DNA of 64,000 bases from contig NZ_VFML01000001.1 in assembly GCF_006715045.1 (NCBI RefSeq), forward strand, positions 4,370,501 through 4,434,500, written 5' to 3'. This document shows, piece after piece, positions 8,807-18,099 of the stretch; within the stretch, counting starts at the first letter, position 1, and each line of letters opens with the position of its first letter. The notes beneath the pieces were generated by a model, which searched no databases, had not been told where the DNA came from, and worked only from the letters and a program-made list of their open reading frames with translations. The stretch comes from Amycolatopsis cihanbeyliensis (GTDB lineage: Bacteria > Actinomycetota > Actinomycetes > Mycobacteriales > Pseudonocardiaceae). Made by a program: the position numbers and the translations under genes.

Positions 8807-10072
8807 TCACTCGGAGCAGCGCAGCAGGTGGAGGGCGCGCAGCGAGATCTCGAGGGCGAAGCGTTCGTCGGGGTCGCGCAGGCGGTCCCCGAAGAGGCCC
8901 TCAAGCTGGTGCAGGCGGTAGCGGACGGTCTGCGGGTGGATGTGCAGGCGGGCCGCGATCTCCGGCGCACTGCCCCTGGTCTCCAGCAGCGCGAGCAGGG
9001 TTTCGCTGAGCCGGGTGCGTTGCTTGACGGTCAGCGGGTCCAGCGGGGCGAGGCAGGACTGGGCGAGTTCGCGGACCAGGAACTCGTCCGTGGTCAGCAA
9101 CAGGGTGGGCAGGTGCTCCCCGCACCAGATCAGCTGCTGGTCGGCGAGCACGCCACGGCGAGCGAGCTCCAGCGCGCGCCGGGCCCAGTGCAGCGAGGTG
9201 GTCGCCGCGGAGAGCCGTACCCTCGGCCCGACCACGGCCCGCCAGCCGGACTGACCGGCCAATTCGGACTCGAGCTCGGACCGCCGCAGATCCGGGTCGG
9301 CGACGATCAGGTACGGCTCGCTGTCGCCGAGATCGGCGAGCACCCCGTCATCGAGCGCCAGCGCCGCGGGTTCGGCGAGCTCGTCCCGGCGTTCCAGCGC
9401 CACCGCGGCGATATGCTCGGGTAGCTCCCAGCGCGCGGGTCCGGCCAGCTCGCCGAGGGCGTCGGTGGAAACCGGTGGGTCGGACAGGATCAGCTCGAGC
9501 AGGCGTCTTCGGCGCCGTTCCAGCGCGCCGGCGTTGCGGATCTTGGCCGCCGCGTAGCCCTCGACCGACAGTGCCGAGATCTCGTCGATGTAGACGAACA
9601 ACGCGTCGGCGAGCCGGCAGATGGTGGCCGAGGACAGCTGCGCGGCCTGGCCGAACTCGGCGATCAACCGCCAGGCCACCCGCGCACCGACGTGATACGC
9701 GGTCTGCAGGGTGTCCACCCCACGGCCCTCGCTGACCTCCAGTTTGCCGAGCCAGCGAAACAGCTTCGCCGCCTCTTCCTTGGAAGCGTCCGGATCGGCC
9801 ATCCGCTCGATGAACTGGTTGATCGCCTGCTCGATTCCCTCGGTGATCGCCTCCCCGAAGCGACCTTCCAGCGGCCGGGCGTACTCCGGAATCGAGCGCT
9901 GGATCTCGTGCAGGATCGCCGCGGCGACGTCGCCTGCCCGTGGCCGGAACATCGCCGCGAGGCTGCGCGGCAGGGCGGACCAGGGGTCGTCCGTGCCGGC
10001 GCCGCCCGGTTCGGCTCGACCGTTCGTCGGGGCCGCCGATCGGCTCGAACCGGGTCCGGCGATCCATTCCAC
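8807..10072 (-). CDS. PucR-type transcriptional regulator
   Basis: A 421-residue regulator whose last 60 residues are the PucR C-terminal HTH (TLLALLETRGSAPEIAARLH, then HPQTVRYRLHQL). A GGDEF-like central region and an all-helical N-terminal part (FIERMADPDASKEEAAKLFRWLG and following) complete the usual actinobacterial layout. Start GTG 10072 is chosen because AGGGGAAG lies just upstream; an upstream ATG (10207) would add 45 residues of unlikely composition. It is transcribed away from the secreted-protein/mce cluster. Targets cannot be told from sequence; family members often control amino-acid, purine or lipid genes. Confidence 0.85.
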   Translation of the reverse strand: MEWIAGPGSSRSAAPTNGRAEPGGAGTDDPWSALPRSLAAMFRPRAGDVAAAILHEIQRSIPEYARPLEGRFGEAITEGIEQAINQFIERMADPDASKEEAAKLFRWLGKLEVSEGRGVDTLQTAYHVGARVAWRLIAEFGQAAQLSSATICRLADALFVYIDEISALSVEGYAAAKIRNAGALERRRRRLLELILSDPPVSTDALGELAGPARWELPEHIAAVALERRDELAEPAALALDDGVLADLGDSEPYLIVADPDLRRSELESELAGQSGWRAVVGPRVRLSAATTSLHWARRALELARRGVLADQQLIWCGEHLPTLLLTTDEFLVRELAQSCLAPLDPLTVKQRTRLSETLLALLETRGSAPEIAARLHIHPQTVRYRLHQLEGLFGDRLRDPDERFALEISLRALHLLRCSE

Positions 10073-10812
10073 GGATCTTCCCCTTGGTCTCAACAGATCA
10101 CGCCACCCTTGTCCGGCAGGTTCGCGAATCTTGTAACCTGCATCACAATATCGGTGGTCAGGGTGCTTGTCAACGGGTTCGATTCGCTCATGGTTAACAC
10201 AAAACATGCGAACGTCACGCTACTGATCATCCGATGGTCGATCATCCGTATCGATGGGGTCCCGCTCGGGCTCTCGTTCGGCTGCGAATCAGCGACTAAT
10301 TCAATCTTTGACGATGAAGGATAATCGTTCCTCGCGAGTCGGGGTAAACGGTGTTGTTCCTGTTCTTTCCGGCCTGCGGCGGCTTCTCGGCGATGGTTTG
10401 GCGAGGGCTTGCCCCGAGCGTCGGTGCAGGTCGGGTGACGTCCGTTCGGGTTAGCTCGACCGGTAGTGACCTGCGTATACTGCGCTTCTTCGCCTATGTG
10501 ATTGCCCCGAATGAACCAGCGGGCAGGGCATGTCAGGCAAACCTGGCTGGTGCGTCACAAGGTTCAACGAGCCTTTTTGGCAGTTGAGTGACAAATTCAT
10601 GGAACCGTTGATCTGGAACGATCCCGCGGCGAACGACCACTTGTTTCCCGCGTCACACTGAAGTAACCTACTGGCTGGTAGATAGCTGAAGGAAATTGGA
10701 CTCCACTACCGTAATACGTCCCGTTGGGTCTATTCATGCCGGCCGCGACCAGTCGCCGTTAATGGTGCTGTGTTCGCGCGGGGGGTTGGCATTCGGCCTT
10801 AGGAGAATTCGT
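10073..10812. other. Long intergenic region before the secreted-protein/mce cluster
   Basis: 740 bp of markedly lower GC than its surroundings, with no convincing coding sequence. It must hold the promoters of the PucR-type gene (leftward) and of the cluster (rightward). The one clear element is the palindrome at 10664-10681. Confidence 0.6.
10664..10681 (+). promoter_or_regulatory. Palindromic operator candidate upstream of the mce-linked cluster
   Basis: acctactggctggtagat, an imperfect palindrome about 130 bp before the first gene of the cluster. It matches 15 of 18 bases of the perfect palindrome at 25464-25481 at the other end, and the match continues into the flanking gta on the left. 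The dyad length and symmetry suit a TetR-type dimer. Confidence 0.6.
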
Positions 10813-12009
10813 ATGATTGGTCGCGTATCTTCATCCAGACTGCGTACCGTGGCCTCGGTGACCACGGTAGGCATGGTCACCGCGCTGGCCGGCGTGCTCG
10901 CCGCCGGACCGGCCACCGCGGACACCGCAAGTCCGCTGGACGTGGTCAGCAAGGAACTGACCTACACCTGCACCTTCCCACTGGTCGGCCCACAGCCGGT
11001 CACCGCGACGGTGAGCGTCGACCTGCCGACCTCGGCCGCGGTCGGGGAGCGCATCCAACCCACCGGCCTCGCCATCGACTTCACCCTCAGCGAGAACATC
11101 GTGACCGCGTTCCGGTTGATCGGCGCGGCCACCATGGAGGCGGACGGGGTCGCCGATGTGGACGTCGCCTTCGGCGGCAGGACCCTCACCATGGGCGTGC
11201 CGAACCTGAAGGCGCCGAAGCAGGACATTCCGGCCAGCGGCCCGATGAGCAGCAGCATGACCGGTCCGATGCCCAGCTTCATCCTGTACGAGCCGGGCTC
11301 GCTGGAGATCGGCGCGGGCCAGCAGTTCTTCGCCTCGGCCACCGCGCTGGACGAGAACGGCAATGACACCGCGCTCGGCAACCCGATCGACATCCCCTGC
11401 ACCCAGGACGCGGGCCAGGACGCGCACCTCGGCACGATCGAGGTCACCGGCGCGCCCACCGCGGGACCGGCGGCCGGAATGTCGACCCAGGGGAGTGTGG
11501 ACAAGGAACTGGCCTACACCTGCACCTTTCCCGAGGCCGGTCAGCAGGACGCCGTGGGCAGGGTGACGGCCACCTTCCCGGACCAGGCGCAGGTGGACCA
11601 GCGCGCCGAGATCACCGACGCCGAGGTACAGGCGGATATCAACGCGGCGAGCGTGGATGTGTTGCGGGACAACGGCGCAGCCACGGTCGAGGGTTCGGGT
11701 CAGGCCGATCTGCACGCCGGCCTCAGCGATGCCTCGGGCACGCTCGAGCTGACCCTGGGGCTGCCGGCCACCATCCCGCCGGTGGACGTGCCGGCGGCGG
11801 GCGGGCTCACCGCGTCCATGCCGATCAACACCCCGTCGTTGATCTTCCGCGCGCCCGGTGACCTCTCGGTGTCGGCCGGTGACCTGAGCGGCACGCTCAC
11901 CCCGCGGGACGCCGCGGGCGACGAGACCGCGCTCGGCACCTTCGACGTGCCCTGCCAGCCGCAGTCGGGTCAGGACACACACCTGGCGACCGTCCCGATC
12001 GTCGCCTGA
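10813..12009 (+). CDS. Secreted protein with two tandem envelope domains (DUF6801-like)
   Basis: A 398-residue exported protein. An N-terminal signal peptide ends near AGPATADTAS. Two similar domains of about 165 residues follow, each opening with KEL(T/A)YTCTFP and closing with a Cys and a GQD-x-HL motif. The paired Cys in each domain probably form a disulphide. I believe this is the family listed as DUF6801, but that is from memory. Start ATG 10813 has AGGAG 8 nt upstream. It is the first of three secreted-protein genes running into the mce operon. A role in carrying or presenting a lipid to the Mce complex is a guess from context. Confidence 0.85.
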   Translation: MIGRVSSSRLRTVASVTTVGMVTALAGVLAAGPATADTASPLDVVSKELTYTCTFPLVGPQPVTATVSVDLPTSAAVGERIQPTGLAIDFTLSENIVTAFRLIGAATMEADGVADVDVAFGGRTLTMGVPNLKAPKQDIPASGPMSSSMTGPMPSFILYEPGSLEIGAGQQFFASATALDENGNDTALGNPIDIPCTQDAGQDAHLGTIEVTGAPTAGPAAGMSTQGSVDKELAYTCTFPEAGQQDAVGRVTATFPDQAQVDQRAEITDAEVQADINAASVDVLRDNGAATVEGSGQADLHAGLSDASGTLELTLGLPATIPPVDVPAAGGLTASMPINTPSLIFRAPGDLSVSAGDLSGTLTPRDAAGDETALGTFDVPCQPQSGQDTHLATVPIVA

Positions 12010-12101
12010 GAGCGCTTGGAAACACGCACTGACCAGCGCTTTGGTCCGTGCCCGTCGGTCCGGCGGGCACGGACCAGATCGTTCCAGCAGAAGGAGCCCC
12101 G

Positions 12102-12713
12102 ATGCCCCGTAGCCTTTCGATGGTTGTCGTCGTGTCGGCGGTGACCGCCATGCTGACCGCGCCCGCCGCGGCCGCCAGGGCGAGCACCATCGAGGTGGAC
12201 AAGGAACTCACCTACACCTGCGAGTTTCCCTATCTCGTCCCGCAGGAGCTGAGTGGCACCGTCCGGGTCAGCCTGCCGGACTCGGTCGCGGTGGGGGAAC
12301 GATTCCGGGCGCACAGTGACGTGACGATCGCGCTCACCCTGAACGAGGACATCGTCACCGTGCTGAACCTGCTGGAGGCGGCCACCTTCGACGGTGCGGC
12401 ACGGGCCGATGTGGACGCGGACATCAACGGCCTCCGCGCCACACTGGGGATTCCGGGCTTGCGCATCCCGCGGACCGAGGTCCCGGTCGAGCAGTCGCTT
12501 CCGGTCGACATCACCGGGACGATGCCCTCCCTGATCGCCTACGAGCCCGGCACACTGACGTTGGCCGCGGGTGCGGAGTTCACCGCGACCATCGACGCCC
12601 GGCGCGCGGACGGTTCCCCGATCGAGCTCGGGGAGTTCGACGTGTCCTGTGCCATCACCGAGACCGAGCCGCCGCAGGATCCGCACCTCGCCACGATTCC
12701 GATCACCGAGTGA
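12102..12713 (+). CDS. Secreted single-domain DUF6801-like protein
   Basis: A 203-residue protein: signal peptide (MPRSLSMVVVVSAVTAML, cleavage near AAARA), then one copy of the same domain as the preceding gene. It has KELTYTCEFP near the start and FDVSC...DPHLATIPITE at the end. The two Cys residues are conserved. Start ATG 12102 has AAGGAG 5 nt upstream. It lies 92 bp after the two-domain gene and 22 bp before the next, so it is probably in the same transcript. No enzymatic motif is seen. Confidence 0.85.
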   Translation: MPRSLSMVVVVSAVTAMLTAPAAAARASTIEVDKELTYTCEFPYLVPQELSGTVRVSLPDSVAVGERFRAHSDVTIALTLNEDIVTVLNLLEAATFDGAARADVDADINGLRATLGIPGLRIPRTEVPVEQSLPVDITGTMPSLIAYEPGTLTLAAGAEFTATIDARRADGSPIELGEFDVSCAITETEPPQDPHLATIPITE

Positions 12714-12735
12714 GCGCCCGAACCGAGGAGATCCC

Positions 12736-14181
12736 GTGTTGTCTGTTCGATCGGTATGGCGGGGCCGTATCCGCGGGGTCGCGATCGCGGCGGTGGCGGC
12801 GTTGACTCTGGTGGCGGGACCGGTGGCCGCGGGAAGCGCGCCGGAAACCGGGGACGCCGTACTCCAGCCGGTGACCACGAGCCTGCGCAACACCTGCGAG
12901 TTTCCCGCCGCCGGCACACAGCCGTTGACGGCGGGTGTCACCGCGAGCTTTCCCACGGTGGTCGAGGCACCGCGGGAGTTGCCTGCCGCGGAGGTGTCGG
13001 TGGGACTTGTCTTTCCCGCCGAGACGGTCACCGCGCTGCGTGCGGCGGGCAGGGACTCGCTGGCCGGCACCGTGCGGGTCAACGTCTTCGCCCAGCACGC
13101 GGGAAAGCGAGCGAGAGTCCAGGCGAAGGCGGAGCTTCCGGCGCAACCCCTGCCCGCCGAGGGAGAACTCGCCGTGCGGGCGCCGGGTGAGTTGGAACCG
13201 ATCGCGACCAGCGTGGCCGGTGAGGTCGCGCTGACCCTCGACCGGGCCGAGCTGATCCTGCTCGGTGAGGCCGAGGGCGCGGAGTCCCCGGCCGGGGTGT
13301 TCTGCACCCTCGAGGAGGGCCAGGACGCCGCGCTCGGCACGGTCCGGGTGGCGGCCGCGGACCGGACTCCCACCCCCACCCCCACCACGGAACGCACCTC
13401 GCCCGCCGCCGAGTCGAGTACGCCGAGCACGCCGTCGCCGCGGTCCACGACGGCAGCCCCCGAGGCGTCCCAGCCGGCACGGCGGGCGCCGGAAGGCCCA
13501 CCGGGTGCGGCTGCCGACACCGCCAACCTGTGCGGGACCGAGATACCGGAGGACGCGATCCAGGTCCGGCGGGGCTACTACGACGTGGTCGTGACCGCCG
13601 GGGTCACGAAGCTGGATTCGGACATCGTGTTCGGGCCACCCGGCTACCTGGGCGGGGACCTCTGGCTCTGGCTGCGCAGCAACCCCGACACCGGAGGAAT
13701 CCTGTACTGCAACGGGATCAAGGGCGACCTGTGGCTGCCCGAGACAAGGGACTCGTTCGTGATCTTCCGGTTCGTGCCCACCTCCGCGCTGGTCAAGGTC
13801 ACCCAGACCGCCCCGGCCGAGGGTTCGGTGGACCCGCTGGAGTTCGTGTTCCAGGGCACGGCGACCGCGATGATGACCATGCGCGATGTCCAGGTGAACG
13901 GGACCCCGCTGGACGTCGGGCCGAACTGCGGCACCAGCGTCCCGATCGAGATCGAGCTGTCCTCGGAGCCGGGCGAGTGGGACCTGGCCAACGGCGGGGT
14001 CATGGAGTCGGAGTACTCCATTCCGGAGTTCGCGAACTGCGGCACGAAGGAACCGCTGGACTCGCTGTTCACCAACCTCGTTTCCGGCCCGGGAAACCAC
14101 ATCAGGATCGAGTTCAGCCCGATCCGCGAATGCTCCGTTCCCGACCCGCCGCCGGTGTGCGCGCAAGGTGAGGAGGGATAG
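12736..14181 (+). CDS. Secreted two-part protein: DUF6801-like domain plus second envelope domain
   Basis: A 481-residue exported protein starting at GTG 12736 (GAGGAG 5 nt upstream). After a signal peptide comes a diverged copy of the DUF6801-like domain (NTCEFPAAGTQ ... VFCTLEEGQDAALGTVRV). A low-complexity Pro/Thr/Ser linker follows at about residues 214-255. The last 220 residues form a different domain with NCGTSVPIEIELSSEP, YSIPEFANCGT and VSGPGNHIRIEF. This second domain closely resembles the whole mature protein encoded at 24755-25399, beyond the mce genes. It ends 3 bp before the ATPase gene, so translation is probably coupled to the transporter. Confidence 0.85.
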   Translation: MLSVRSVWRGRIRGVAIAAVAALTLVAGPVAAGSAPETGDAVLQPVTTSLRNTCEFPAAGTQPLTAGVTASFPTVVEAPRELPAAEVSVGLVFPAETVTALRAAGRDSLAGTVRVNVFAQHAGKRARVQAKAELPAQPLPAEGELAVRAPGELEPIATSVAGEVALTLDRAELILLGEAEGAESPAGVFCTLEEGQDAALGTVRVAAADRTPTPTPTTERTSPAAESSTPSTPSPRSTTAAPEASQPARRAPEGPPGAAADTANLCGTEIPEDAIQVRRGYYDVVVTAGVTKLDSDIVFGPPGYLGGDLWLWLRSNPDTGGILYCNGIKGDLWLPETRDSFVIFRFVPTSALVKVTQTAPAEGSVDPLEFVFQGTATAMMTMRDVQVNGTPLDVGPNCGTSVPIEIELSSEPGEWDLANGGVMESEYSIPEFANCGTKEPLDSLFTNLVSGPGNHIRIEFSPIRECSVPDPPPVCAQGEEG

Positions 14182-14184
14182 CCG

Positions 14185-15204
14185 ATGGGTGGCGAGGTGG
14201 CAGTGGACGGCCTGAGCAAGTCCTTCGGTGGCCAGAACATCTGGCGGGACGTCTCGCTGGTGTTGCCGGACGGTGAGGTGAGCGTGCTGCTCGGTCCCTC
14301 CGGAACCGGCAAGTCCGTGTTCCTGAAATGCCTGATCGGCCTGCTCCGGCCGGAGCAGGGCAGCGTCCGGCTGGACGGGGTGGACCTGGTGCGCTGCTCG
14401 GAACACCAGCTGTACGCGGCGCGCAAGCAGTTCGGTGTGCTGTTCCAGGACGGCGCGCTGTTCGGCTCGATGAACCTCTACGACAATATCGCCTTCCCGC
14501 TGCGCGAGCACACGCGCAAGAGCGAGGCGGAGATCCGGCACCTCGTCGGGGAGAAGATGGAGCTGGTCGGGCTCACCGGTGCGGAACGGAAGCTACCGGG
14601 CGAGCTGTCCGGCGGGATGCGCAAGCGGGCAGGGCTGGCGAGGGCGCTGGTGCTCGAGCCGCGGATCATCCTGTGCGACGAGCCGGACTCCGGCCTCGAC
14701 CCGGTCCGCACCGCCTACCTCGCGCAGCTGCTGATCGACCTGAACGCGCAGCTGGACACCACGATCCTGATCGTCACGCACAACATCTCCGTCGCCCGCA
14801 CGGTGCCGGACAACGTGGGCATGCTGTTCCGCCGCAGGCTGGTCATGTTCGGGCCGCGCGAGGTGCTGCTGACCAGTGACGAACCCGCGGTGGCCCAGTT
14901 CCTGCGCGGCAGGCGGATCGGACCGATCGGGATGAGCGAGGAGAAGGACAGCGCCACCATGGCCGCGGAGGCGGAGCGGGAGCCGCCCGGCCGACCCGAG
15001 GAGCCTGCCGGCGTGGTGCCGCAACTCGAGCCGACCCCAGGGTTGCCGCCGCGCCGGGCCGTGCGGCGGCGCAAGGACCGGGTGATGCGGGTGCTGCACC
15101 AGCTCCCGGAGCAGGCACAGCGGGGCATCCTGGCCGGCCTCACCGAGGGCGAGCGGCGCCACTACGGCGTGTCGGTCCCGCAGCCGAGGGGGTACCGCGC
15201 ATGA
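14185..15204 (+). CDS. mceG: Mce-system ATPase (MceG/MlaF type)
   Basis: A 339-residue ABC ATPase that powers lipid movement through the YrbE permease pair. Walker A is GPSGTGKS, the signature is LSGGMRKRAGLARAL (the Met-Arg-Lys form typical of MlaF/MceG) and Walker B is IILCDEPDSGLDP. The core ends near residue 245 and is followed by a charged C-terminal extension containing RVMRVLHQLPEQAQ, as in mycobacterial MceG. Many actinomycetes keep mceG away from mce operons, while here it lies inside. It overlaps the next gene by ATGA. Confidence 0.95.
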   Translation: MGGEVAVDGLSKSFGGQNIWRDVSLVLPDGEVSVLLGPSGTGKSVFLKCLIGLLRPEQGSVRLDGVDLVRCSEHQLYAARKQFGVLFQDGALFGSMNLYDNIAFPLREHTRKSEAEIRHLVGEKMELVGLTGAERKLPGELSGGMRKRAGLARALVLEPRIILCDEPDSGLDPVRTAYLAQLLIDLNAQLDTTILIVTHNISVARTVPDNVGMLFRRRLVMFGPREVLLTSDEPAVAQFLRGRRIGPIGMSEEKDSATMAAEAEREPPGRPEEPAGVVPQLEPTPGLPPRRAVRRRKDRVMRVLHQLPEQAQRGILAGLTEGERRHYGVSVPQPRGYRA

Positions 15205-15989
15205 GCGCCCCACCGGTCGCGACCATGGGCCTGGCGGCGCTGCGCCAGGTGGGCAGGCTCTGCTCGCTGGGCCTGGACGTGCTCCGGCTGAGCCTGAAAC
15301 CGCCGTACCAGTTCCGCGAGTTCATCCAGCAGTGCTGGTTCATCGTCCGGGTCAGCATCCTGCCCGCCGCGCTGGTTGCTATCCCGTTCGGTGCGGTGAT
15401 CGCGTTGCAGCTGGGTTCGCTGACCCAGCAGATCGGCGCGCAGTCCTTCACCGGATCGGCCAGCGTGCTCGCGGTGATCCAGCAGGCCAGCCCGCTGATC
15501 ACCGCGCTGCTGATCGCCGGCGCGGGAGGAAGTGCCGTCTGTGCCGATCTCGGGTCCCGCACCATCCGGGAGGAGATCGACGCGATGCGCGCACTCGGCG
15601 TGTCCCCGATCCACCGGCTGGTGGTGCCGAGAGTGCACGCCGCGATCGTGATCGCGGTGCTGCTGAACGGCATGGTCAGCGTGGTCGGGGTACTCGGCGG
15701 CTACTTCTTCAACGTGATCATGCAGGACGGGACGCCCGGCGCCTACCTTGCCTCCTTCTCCGCGCTGGCTCAGCTACCGGACCTGTGGATCAGTGAGATC
15801 AAGGCCGTCCTCTTCGGATTCATCGCCGGCGTGGTAGCGGCCTTCCGCGGGCTGAACCCCGGCGGTGGGCCGAAAGGCGTAGGGGACGCGGTGAACCAGT
15901 CGGTGGTGATCACCTTCCTGCTGCTGTTCTTCCTCAACTTCATCCTCACGACGATCTACCTGCAGATCGTCCCGCCGAAGGCGTTGTGA
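15201..15989 (+). CDS. yrbEA: YrbE/MlaE-type permease A
   Basis: A 262-residue integral membrane protein, MlaE family permease subunit of the Mce lipid transporter. It has the family hallmarks GSLTQQIGAQSFTG, IREEIDAMRALGVSPI (the cytoplasmic EExDA coupling helix that contacts the ATPase) and several hydrophobic helices. It overlaps mceG and the second permease by 4 and 3 bp, so it is translationally coupled to both. Confidence 0.95.
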   Translation: MSAPPVATMGLAALRQVGRLCSLGLDVLRLSLKPPYQFREFIQQCWFIVRVSILPAALVAIPFGAVIALQLGSLTQQIGAQSFTGSASVLAVIQQASPLITALLIAGAGGSAVCADLGSRTIREEIDAMRALGVSPIHRLVVPRVHAAIVIAVLLNGMVSVVGVLGGYFFNVIMQDGTPGAYLASFSALAQLPDLWISEIKAVLFGFIAGVVAAFRGLNPGGGPKGVGDAVNQSVVITFLLLFFLNFILTTIYLQIVPPKAL

Positions 15990-16834
15990 TCCTGATGGCA
16001 CACACGGGACTGAAGCAGCGTGGACGCATGGACCGGTCGCTGGACCCGCTCGGCCGGCTCGGGGACCAGCTCTCCTTTTACCTGCGCGCGCTGCTGTGGG
16101 TGCCGCGCACCCTGCACCGGTACTACAGGGAAGTGGTGCGGCTACTGGCCGAGGTCAGCTTCGGCACCGGGGCCCTCGCCGTGATCGGCGGCACGATCGG
16201 CGTCATGGTCGGCCTTTCCGTGTTCACCGGCACGGTGGTCGGCCTGCAGGGCTTCTCCGCGCTGAACCAGGTCGGCACCTCGGCCTTCGCCGGGTTCCTC
16301 TCCGCGTACTTCAACACGCGGGAGATCGCGCCGCTGGTGGCCGGGCTCGCGCTGTCGGCCACGGTGGGCTCCGGGTTCACCGCGCAGCTCGGCGCGATGC
16401 GTATCTCCGAGGAGATCGACGCGCTGGAGGTGATGGGCGTGCCGAGCCTGCCCTTCCTGGTGACCACCCGGATCATCGCCGGGTTCATCGCGATCATCCC
16501 GCTGTACGTGATCGGACTGCTCACCTCCTACCTCGCCGCGCGCACGATCACGGTGGAGTTCTACGGGCAGTCCACCGGAACCTACGACCACTACTTCACC
16601 TTGTTCCTACCCCCGGAGGACGTGGTCTGGTCCTTCGTCAAGGTGCTGGTGTTCAGCGTGGTGATCATCCTGGCGCACTGCTACTACGGCTACCGCGCGG
16701 CGGGCGGCCCCGCCGGGGTCGGGGTGGCGGTCGGCCGCGCGGTGCGCTCGGCGATCGTGACCATCGCGGTGCTCGACTTCTTCCTCAGCCTGGCGATCTG
16801 GGGGACCACCACGACGGTGAGGATCGCGGGATGA
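15986..16834 (+). CDS. yrbEB: YrbE/MlaE-type permease B
   Basis: A 282-residue MlaE-family permease, partner of the previous gene. It has ISEEIDALEVMGVPSLPFLVTTR as coupling segment and FSALNQVGTSAFAGFLSAYF in the second membrane region. The start is taken as GTG 15986, overlapping the preceding TGA; an ATG four codons on is also possible. Two different YrbE subunits per system is normal for actinobacterial Mce loci. Confidence 0.94.
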   Translation: MILMAHTGLKQRGRMDRSLDPLGRLGDQLSFYLRALLWVPRTLHRYYREVVRLLAEVSFGTGALAVIGGTIGVMVGLSVFTGTVVGLQGFSALNQVGTSAFAGFLSAYFNTREIAPLVAGLALSATVGSGFTAQLGAMRISEEIDALEVMGVPSLPFLVTTRIIAGFIAIIPLYVIGLLTSYLAARTITVEFYGQSTGTYDHYFTLFLPPEDVVWSFVKVLVFSVVIILAHCYYGYRAAGGPAGVGVAVGRAVRSAIVTIAVLDFFLSLAIWGTTTTVRIAG

Positions 16835-18099
16835 CCGGGCACCGAGGGCACAGCCCGGAAGAGCGGTTCCGCAGCCCGGGGCTGCGCGTGCTCGGCGTGG
16901 TGTACCTGGTGATCGTGGCGGTGTTCCTCTGGCTCACCATCGCGATCTACCGCGACGTTTTCAGCACCGACGTACCGGTGACGCTGCGCGCCGACCAGGT
17001 CGGCAACCAGCTCCAGGCGCACGCGGACGTGAAGATGCGCGGGCTGATCGTCGGCTCGGTGCGTGCCGTGGACAGTCATGGCGACGCCGCGGAGCTCGAG
17101 CTGGCCATGGACCCCGAGCTGATCGACAAGGTACCGCGCAACGTCTCCGCCCGGCTGCTGCCGAAGACCCTGTTCGGGGAGCGGTACGTGAGCCTGGTCG
17201 AGCCGGAGAACCCGGCACCCACCTCGCTCTCGGCGGGGGACGTGATCGGCCAGGACCGCTCGGCCGCCTCGATCGAGCTGGAACGGGTGCTGAACAACCT
17301 GCTGCCCCTGCTGCGTTCGGTGGAACCCGCCGAGCTGGCGAGCACCTTGAACGCGCTCGCCCGTGCGCTGGAGGGGCGCGGGGAACCGCTCGGCGACACG
17401 CTGGTCCGGGTCGGCAACTATCTCGGTGAGCTGAACCCGCAACTCCCCGAGATCAAAGCGGACATCACCGCCTTCGCCGATGTCTCGGACACCTACGACG
17501 GCGCCGCGGGCGACTTCATGCATGCCCTCTCCGACCTTACGGTGACCAGCAGGACCGTGGTGGAGCAGCGGGCGAACCTGGATGCCCTCTACCGCACGCT
17601 CACCGTGGCGACCAAGGATGTCACCGGGTTCCTCGAGCGGAACAAGGACACCCTGATCCGGCTTTCCGCCTCCGCCCGGCCCACCCTGGACGTGCTGGCC
17701 CGGTACGCCCCGCAGTACGCCTGCATGCTGGACTCGGTCACCGACCTGATCCCCAGGCTGGAGAAGACCTTCGGCAAGGGGACCGACAAGCCCGGCCTGC
17801 ACGTGAAGCTCCGGTTCGTGCCGGACCGGGGGCAGTACCATCCGGGCGCCGACGACCCGCGTTACGACGACAAGCGCGGACCCCGTTGCTATGGCTCGGG
17901 TGGCGACGAGCCCCCGGCCGAGATCCCCGCACTGTCCATGATGGACTCTGAGATGGGGGCGGCGAACTCCCCGCAGGAACGGAACTTCCTCGCCGCCGTG
18001 CTGGCACCCACGCTCGGCGTGCGGCCGGCCGAGGTGCCGGAGTGGAGCGGCCTGCTGGTCGGCCCGCTGCTGCGCGGGACGGAGGTGGAGTTCGAATGA
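16831..18099 (+). CDS. mceA: Mce protein A
   Basis: A 422-residue substrate-binding subunit. One N-terminal membrane helix (LRVLGVVYLVIVAVFLWLTI) anchors it. The MCE domain follows at about residues 47-125 (VPVTLRADQVGNQLQAHADVKMRGLIVGSV), and then a long helical region predicted to build the periplasmic tunnel. A Cys-containing C-terminal part (QYACMLDSVTDL, GPRCYG) is typical of MceA. Start ATG 16831 overlaps the permease stop as ATGA. Confidence 0.93.
   Translation: MTGHRGHSPEERFRSPGLRVLGVVYLVIVAVFLWLTIAIYRDVFSTDVPVTLRADQVGNQLQAHADVKMRGLIVGSVRAVDSHGDAAELELAMDPELIDKVPRNVSARLLPKTLFGERYVSLVEPENPAPTSLSAGDVIGQDRSAASIELERVLNNLLPLLRSVEPAELASTLNALARALEGRGEPLGDTLVRVGNYLGELNPQLPEIKADITAFADVSDTYDGAAGDFMHALSDLTVTSRTVVEQRANLDALYRTLTVATKDVTGFLERNKDTLIRLSASARPTLDVLARYAPQYACMLDSVTDLIPRLEKTFGKGTDKPGLHVKLRFVPDRGQYHPGADDPRYDDKRGPRCYGSGGDEPPAEIPALSMMDSEMGAANSPQERNFLAAVLAPTLGVRPAEVPEWSGLLVGPLLRGTEVEFE

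Noticed and set aside
10351..10587. Small open frame in the gap before the secreted-protein genes
   Set aside because: Composition does not look coding, there is no ribosome site, and it lies in the AT-richer promoter region.
16096..16830. N-terminal extension of MceA by 245 codons
   Set aside because: The extension is out-of-frame permease sequence; ATG 16831 overlaps the permease stop and fits the family.
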